DNA of 8,072 nt, taken from an uncultured Clostridia bacterium (GTDB lineage Bacteria; Bacillota; Clostridia; Oscillospirales; Acutalibacteraceae). Of this stretch, positions 5,890 through 8,072 are shown in pieces; the first letter of the stretch is position 1; the number at the start of each line of letters is the position of its first letter. The DNA lies in contig CAMJHU010000070.1 of NCBI GenBank assembly GCA_946405565.1, forward strand, positions 1 through 8,072, given 5' to 3'. Under the pieces are notes generated by a model, which searched no databases, was not told the DNA's origin, and was given only the letters and a program-made list of their open reading frames with translations. Made by a program: the position numbers and the translations under genes.

Positions 5890-8072
5890 CTAAAGACACC
5901 ACCTCTGCCTGTAAGTCAATGCGCTGGAGCTTTTTATAAACGAAGGGCAGATCCTTTTCGCCGGTGTTGTTGAGCAGCAGCAACAGCGCGTTGGGATCCG
6001 TATCGCTCAGACCGACATAGTCGTTATCACGCAGCACGCCGGCTGCCGCCGCGCCCTTCTCCATGAGCTCCGCCTTGCTGACCGGCGCCTTGAGAACGGC
6101 AAAGTCGGTGACGTTGCCGGATTCGAGCTTGGTCTGCACGATTTCTCTGAAGGCGCTCGCCAGCAGGATATTGCTGCCGGGTACATAACGGGTATCCTTC
6201 GTATCGCTCTGATAGCGGTATGCCTTCTCGAAGCTGGAGGCAATAATCTTGGAAAGAACCGAGAACAGATTTTCCTGATAGAGCGTCATCTTGTCGAAAT
6301 CCATGTTAAAGAGCATGATCATGTAGATCATGTTCTGCTCGGAAAAGACCGGCGCAACCATCGACGGCAGATCGGCTTCGAGCTTGCGGTTGACAAAGAT
6401 TCTCTCTTCGAGCAGCACGCCTTCGAGCTGCTCGTAATCCTGCAGATTGATGATGTTCTTCATCTTCTGCGCGCGTCTCGAAGAGGCGCCCGCCAGACGG
6501 TAAAGACCTTCGTTGCTCTTGACGTAAATGGCGACGTCGCCCACGCCCATAATCTGCGTGACCACGTCGAGTGCCGAGCCGACGATCTTCTCGGAATCGA
6601 GCAGGTCGAGCTGGGAAACAATGGAATACACCTTGGCGATGGAATTGTCGTAGTTGATGAGGCGTTCCTCGAACATCTTCTTGATCTGGATATGACGTTC
6701 GGAGATGTCATAGATACGCGCCAGTTCTTCCTGCAGCGCCGCTTTTTCTTCGGTCAGCTCGGTATTGCGGAGTTTCAGACGGTCCTTGCTGTAACCGACC
6801 AGAATACCTACCAAGAAGAAGAACAGAATCTTGATGAGCGTCGTATAGTCCAGTACCACGTCGGCAAATTCCATGCCGGATACCATCTTCATGACCACAT
6901 ACATGATGGACGACAGGAAGATGGAAATGTAGGAATGGGTAATGCTGTACACAACCGACATGATGATGATATAGATGATGAAGAAGTCCATGCCCTTGAG
7001 CATCGTGTACTCACTGGCGAAATAGGTACCCAGACAGGCAATCGCGCACAGACCTATGCTTTCGAGATAAGCCAGCAGACCCTTGGCAATGCTCTTCATA
7101 CGCGCCTTGCTCTCGGACCACGCCGCGCCCTCGCTGCGCTTCTTCTTCGCCATGTAGTTTTCACTCAGGGCGTTGTAATTGCTGTTGACCCACTTGTAGG
7201 TGCGCTCCAGACCCTTTTCCACCGAGACAATCGGGTTATACTCGGTCGCCTTCTGATAAAGCGTGCCCACCGGGTTACAGGTGCAGCCCTTGCCCGCCGC
7301 CTTCTTGTCGGTGATCTTGAGCTTGTTGCCGCTGATCTTCTCCACCATTTCCACGATGTCGCGGTTGGACACATAGCTGTTGCCTTCCACGTTATAGGTG
7401 CCGCGCGGAATGGAGGTGTTGGCAATGGCTCTGTAAACCGCGTCCACGGCGTCGCCGAGGAAGATGGTCTTGTATTCCATGTCCAGGTCGCATTCGAGCG
7501 GTTCGCCCATCTTGGCATAGAGGAAGCAGTTGGTGATGAAGGTCGCCGGTTCATCGACGTCCGCCTGCGGACCGTAGACCGTGGGAAGACGCAGAATGAC
7601 CGATTTCAGACCGGTGTTGTCGTTGTAAATCTTGCACTGACCTTCGCCGTTGAGCAGGGTCAGACCCTTGATGCTGGTCGGTGCGGGCTTGGTCTTTTCG
7701 GTGATGGGTGTGTCATAGTCCATACCGTAGACATCCGTCGAGGACAGATACACCATGTGCTTGACGCCGGCATTGCTGGCGCAGGTCAGAATGTTGGACA
7801 CCGTGGCGTTGTACACGGCGGCGTCTGCGTTGCTGTTCCATACGAAGGACGTATCCTGCGCCCCCATGAAGACCATGGCGTCGGGACCGATACTGTCGAT
7901 AATATTCTGGATCAGCGGATCGTCAAGGGCAAAATCATAATTGATGTGTCTCGGCAGACCTCTGCCCTTTAACTTTGAGTTTTTTCCCGTTATCATATAG
8001 ATTTCGCAGCCTTCCTTCGCAAGACGCTGCACCAGTGTGTTGGTAAAGAAACCATATGAACCTACAATCAAA
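5873..8072 (-). CDS. pelD: SDR-PelD-like fusion: degenerate nucleotide-sugar epimerase domain joined to membrane c-di-GMP receptor (5' partial)
   Basis: Numbering counts the TTG at 8071 as residue 1. Residues 1-300 form an extended SDR: a GxxGF nucleotide-binding turn (G4, G7), SSTDVYG (110-116) and a TVYGP segment (164-168). Catalytic YxxxK is missing: the aligned residues are K135 and L139. Four membrane helices follow (about 331-353, 362-378, 381-398, 411-428), then a charged coiled coil (430-475), a GAF-like domain (about 478-615) and a GGDEF-like C-terminus. There RDND (681-684) sits where the RxxD inhibitory site lies, but SDTDP replaces GGDEF. Four helices, GAF and degenerate GGDEF with intact RxxD are the known PelD architecture; PelD binds c-di-GMP and activates Pel polysaccharide synthesis at the inner membrane. 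The fused SDR recalls PelX, a separate UDP-GlcNAc C4-epimerase in Pseudomonas. The frame begins directly at the beta strand (LIVGSYG), so the true start codon is probably a few codons beyond 8072. The stop is TAA. The PelD-like call is fairly sure; SDR function is unknown. Confidence 0.82.
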   Translation of the reverse strand, partial: LIVGSYGFFTNTLVQRLAKEGCEIYMITGKNSKLKGRGLPRHINYDFALDDPLIQNIIDSIGPDAMVFMGAQDTSFVWNSNADAAVYNATVSNILTCASNAGVKHMVYLSSTDVYGMDYDTPITEKTKPAPTSIKGLTLLNGEGQCKIYNDNTGLKSVILRLPTVYGPQADVDEPATFITNCFLYAKMGEPLECDLDMEYKTIFLGDAVDAVYRAIANTSIPRGTYNVEGNSYVSNRDIVEMVEKISGNKLKITDKKAAGKGCTCNPVGTLYQKATEYNPIVSVEKGLERTYKWVNSNYNALSENYMAKKKRSEGAAWSESKARMKSIAKGLLAYLESIGLCAIACLGTYFASEYTMLKGMDFFIIYIIIMSVVYSITHSYISIFLSSIMYVVMKMVSGMEFADVVLDYTTLIKILFFFLVGILVGYSKDRLKLRNTELTEEKAALQEELARIYDISERHIQIKKMFEERLINYDNSIAKVYSIVSQLDLLDSEKIVGSALDVVTQIMGVGDVAIYVKSNEGLYRLAGASSRRAQKMKNIINLQDYEQLEGVLLEERIFVNRKLEADLPSMVAPVFSEQNMIYMIMLFNMDFDKMTLYQENLFSVLSKIIASSFEKAYRYQSDTKDTRYVPGSNILLASAFREIVQTKLESGNVTDFAVLKAPVSKAELMEKGAAAAGVLRDNDYVGLSDTDPNALLLLLNNTGEKDLPFVYKKLQRIDLQAEVVSLDDYRS
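5897..5906 (-). promoter_or_regulatory. Ribosome binding site of the pelE-like gene
   Basis: On the minus strand AGAGGTGGTG lies inside the pelD-like coding sequence; its GAGGTGG core ends 9 bases before the ATG at 5889. It fixes the start of the overlapping downstream gene. Confidence 0.7.

Noticed and set aside
5873..6190. Active diguanylate cyclase at the C-terminus of the PelD-like protein
   Set aside because: SDTDP occupies the GGDEF position, so the catalytic glycine and acidic residues are missing.
6692..7972. Plus-strand open frame of 426 codons opposite the SDR-PelD gene
   Set aside because: It is a shadow of the SDR-PelD frame, with a His-, Val- and Arg-heavy composition and no domain. 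The same reasoning removes the plus-strand frames at 3415-4467, 4879-5973 and 2401-3225.
8069..8071. TTG as the real start of the SDR-PelD gene
   Set aside because: The frame is open to the window edge and SDR proteins normally have a few residues before this strand, so the start is more likely outside the window.

Overview
The window carries five genes, all on the minus strand and in tandem, so it reads from right (8072) to left (1). It looks like part of an exopolysaccharide locus. Strong GGAGG-type ribosome binding sites, mid-to-high GC and the protein styles suggest a Clostridia-like Bacillota, perhaps Oscillospiraceae. That placement is an inference, because no rRNA or marker gene is present.

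Right part (8072-4927). The first gene is cut by the window edge. It encodes an N-terminal extended-SDR (nucleotide-sugar epimerase-like) domain, then four membrane helices, a coiled coil, a GAF-like domain and a C-terminal GGDEF-like domain. That last domain has lost its GGDEF signature but keeps an RxxD c-di-GMP inhibitory site. From the helices onward this is the architecture of PelD, the c-di-GMP receptor of Pel polysaccharide synthesis. The next gene overlaps it by 17 bases and encodes two membrane helices plus a TPR-type helical region, the architecture of PelE. The pair is therefore a PelD-PelE-like inner-membrane regulatory module with a fused SDR. The SDR has lost the catalytic Tyr and Lys of YxxxK, so it is probably not an active epimerase.

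Middle (4926-4711). A 216-base gap holds a hairpin right after the pelE-like stop, an AT-cored inverted repeat and a short perfect palindrome. It is the only sizeable intergenic space and the likely place for a transcriptional boundary or control site.

Left part (4710-48). A 798-residue polytopic membrane protein resembles GT-C glycosyltransferases. It is followed, tightly coupled, by a GT2 glycosyltransferase and a GT4 glycosyltransferase. A perfect 9-bp hairpin follows the last stop codon.

How they may work together: the PelD/PelE-like proteins would gate a membrane synthase according to c-di-GMP. The three left-hand proteins would add sugars or modify a glycan on the cytosolic side (GT2, GT4) and the outer side (GT-C-like). 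The true Pel polymerase and transporter partners (PelF, PelG) and the hydrolase/deacetylase PelA are not in this window. If they exist they should lie beyond one of its ends, most likely upstream (past 8072). Whether the left three genes belong to the Pel-like system or to a neighbouring glycan cluster cannot be settled here.
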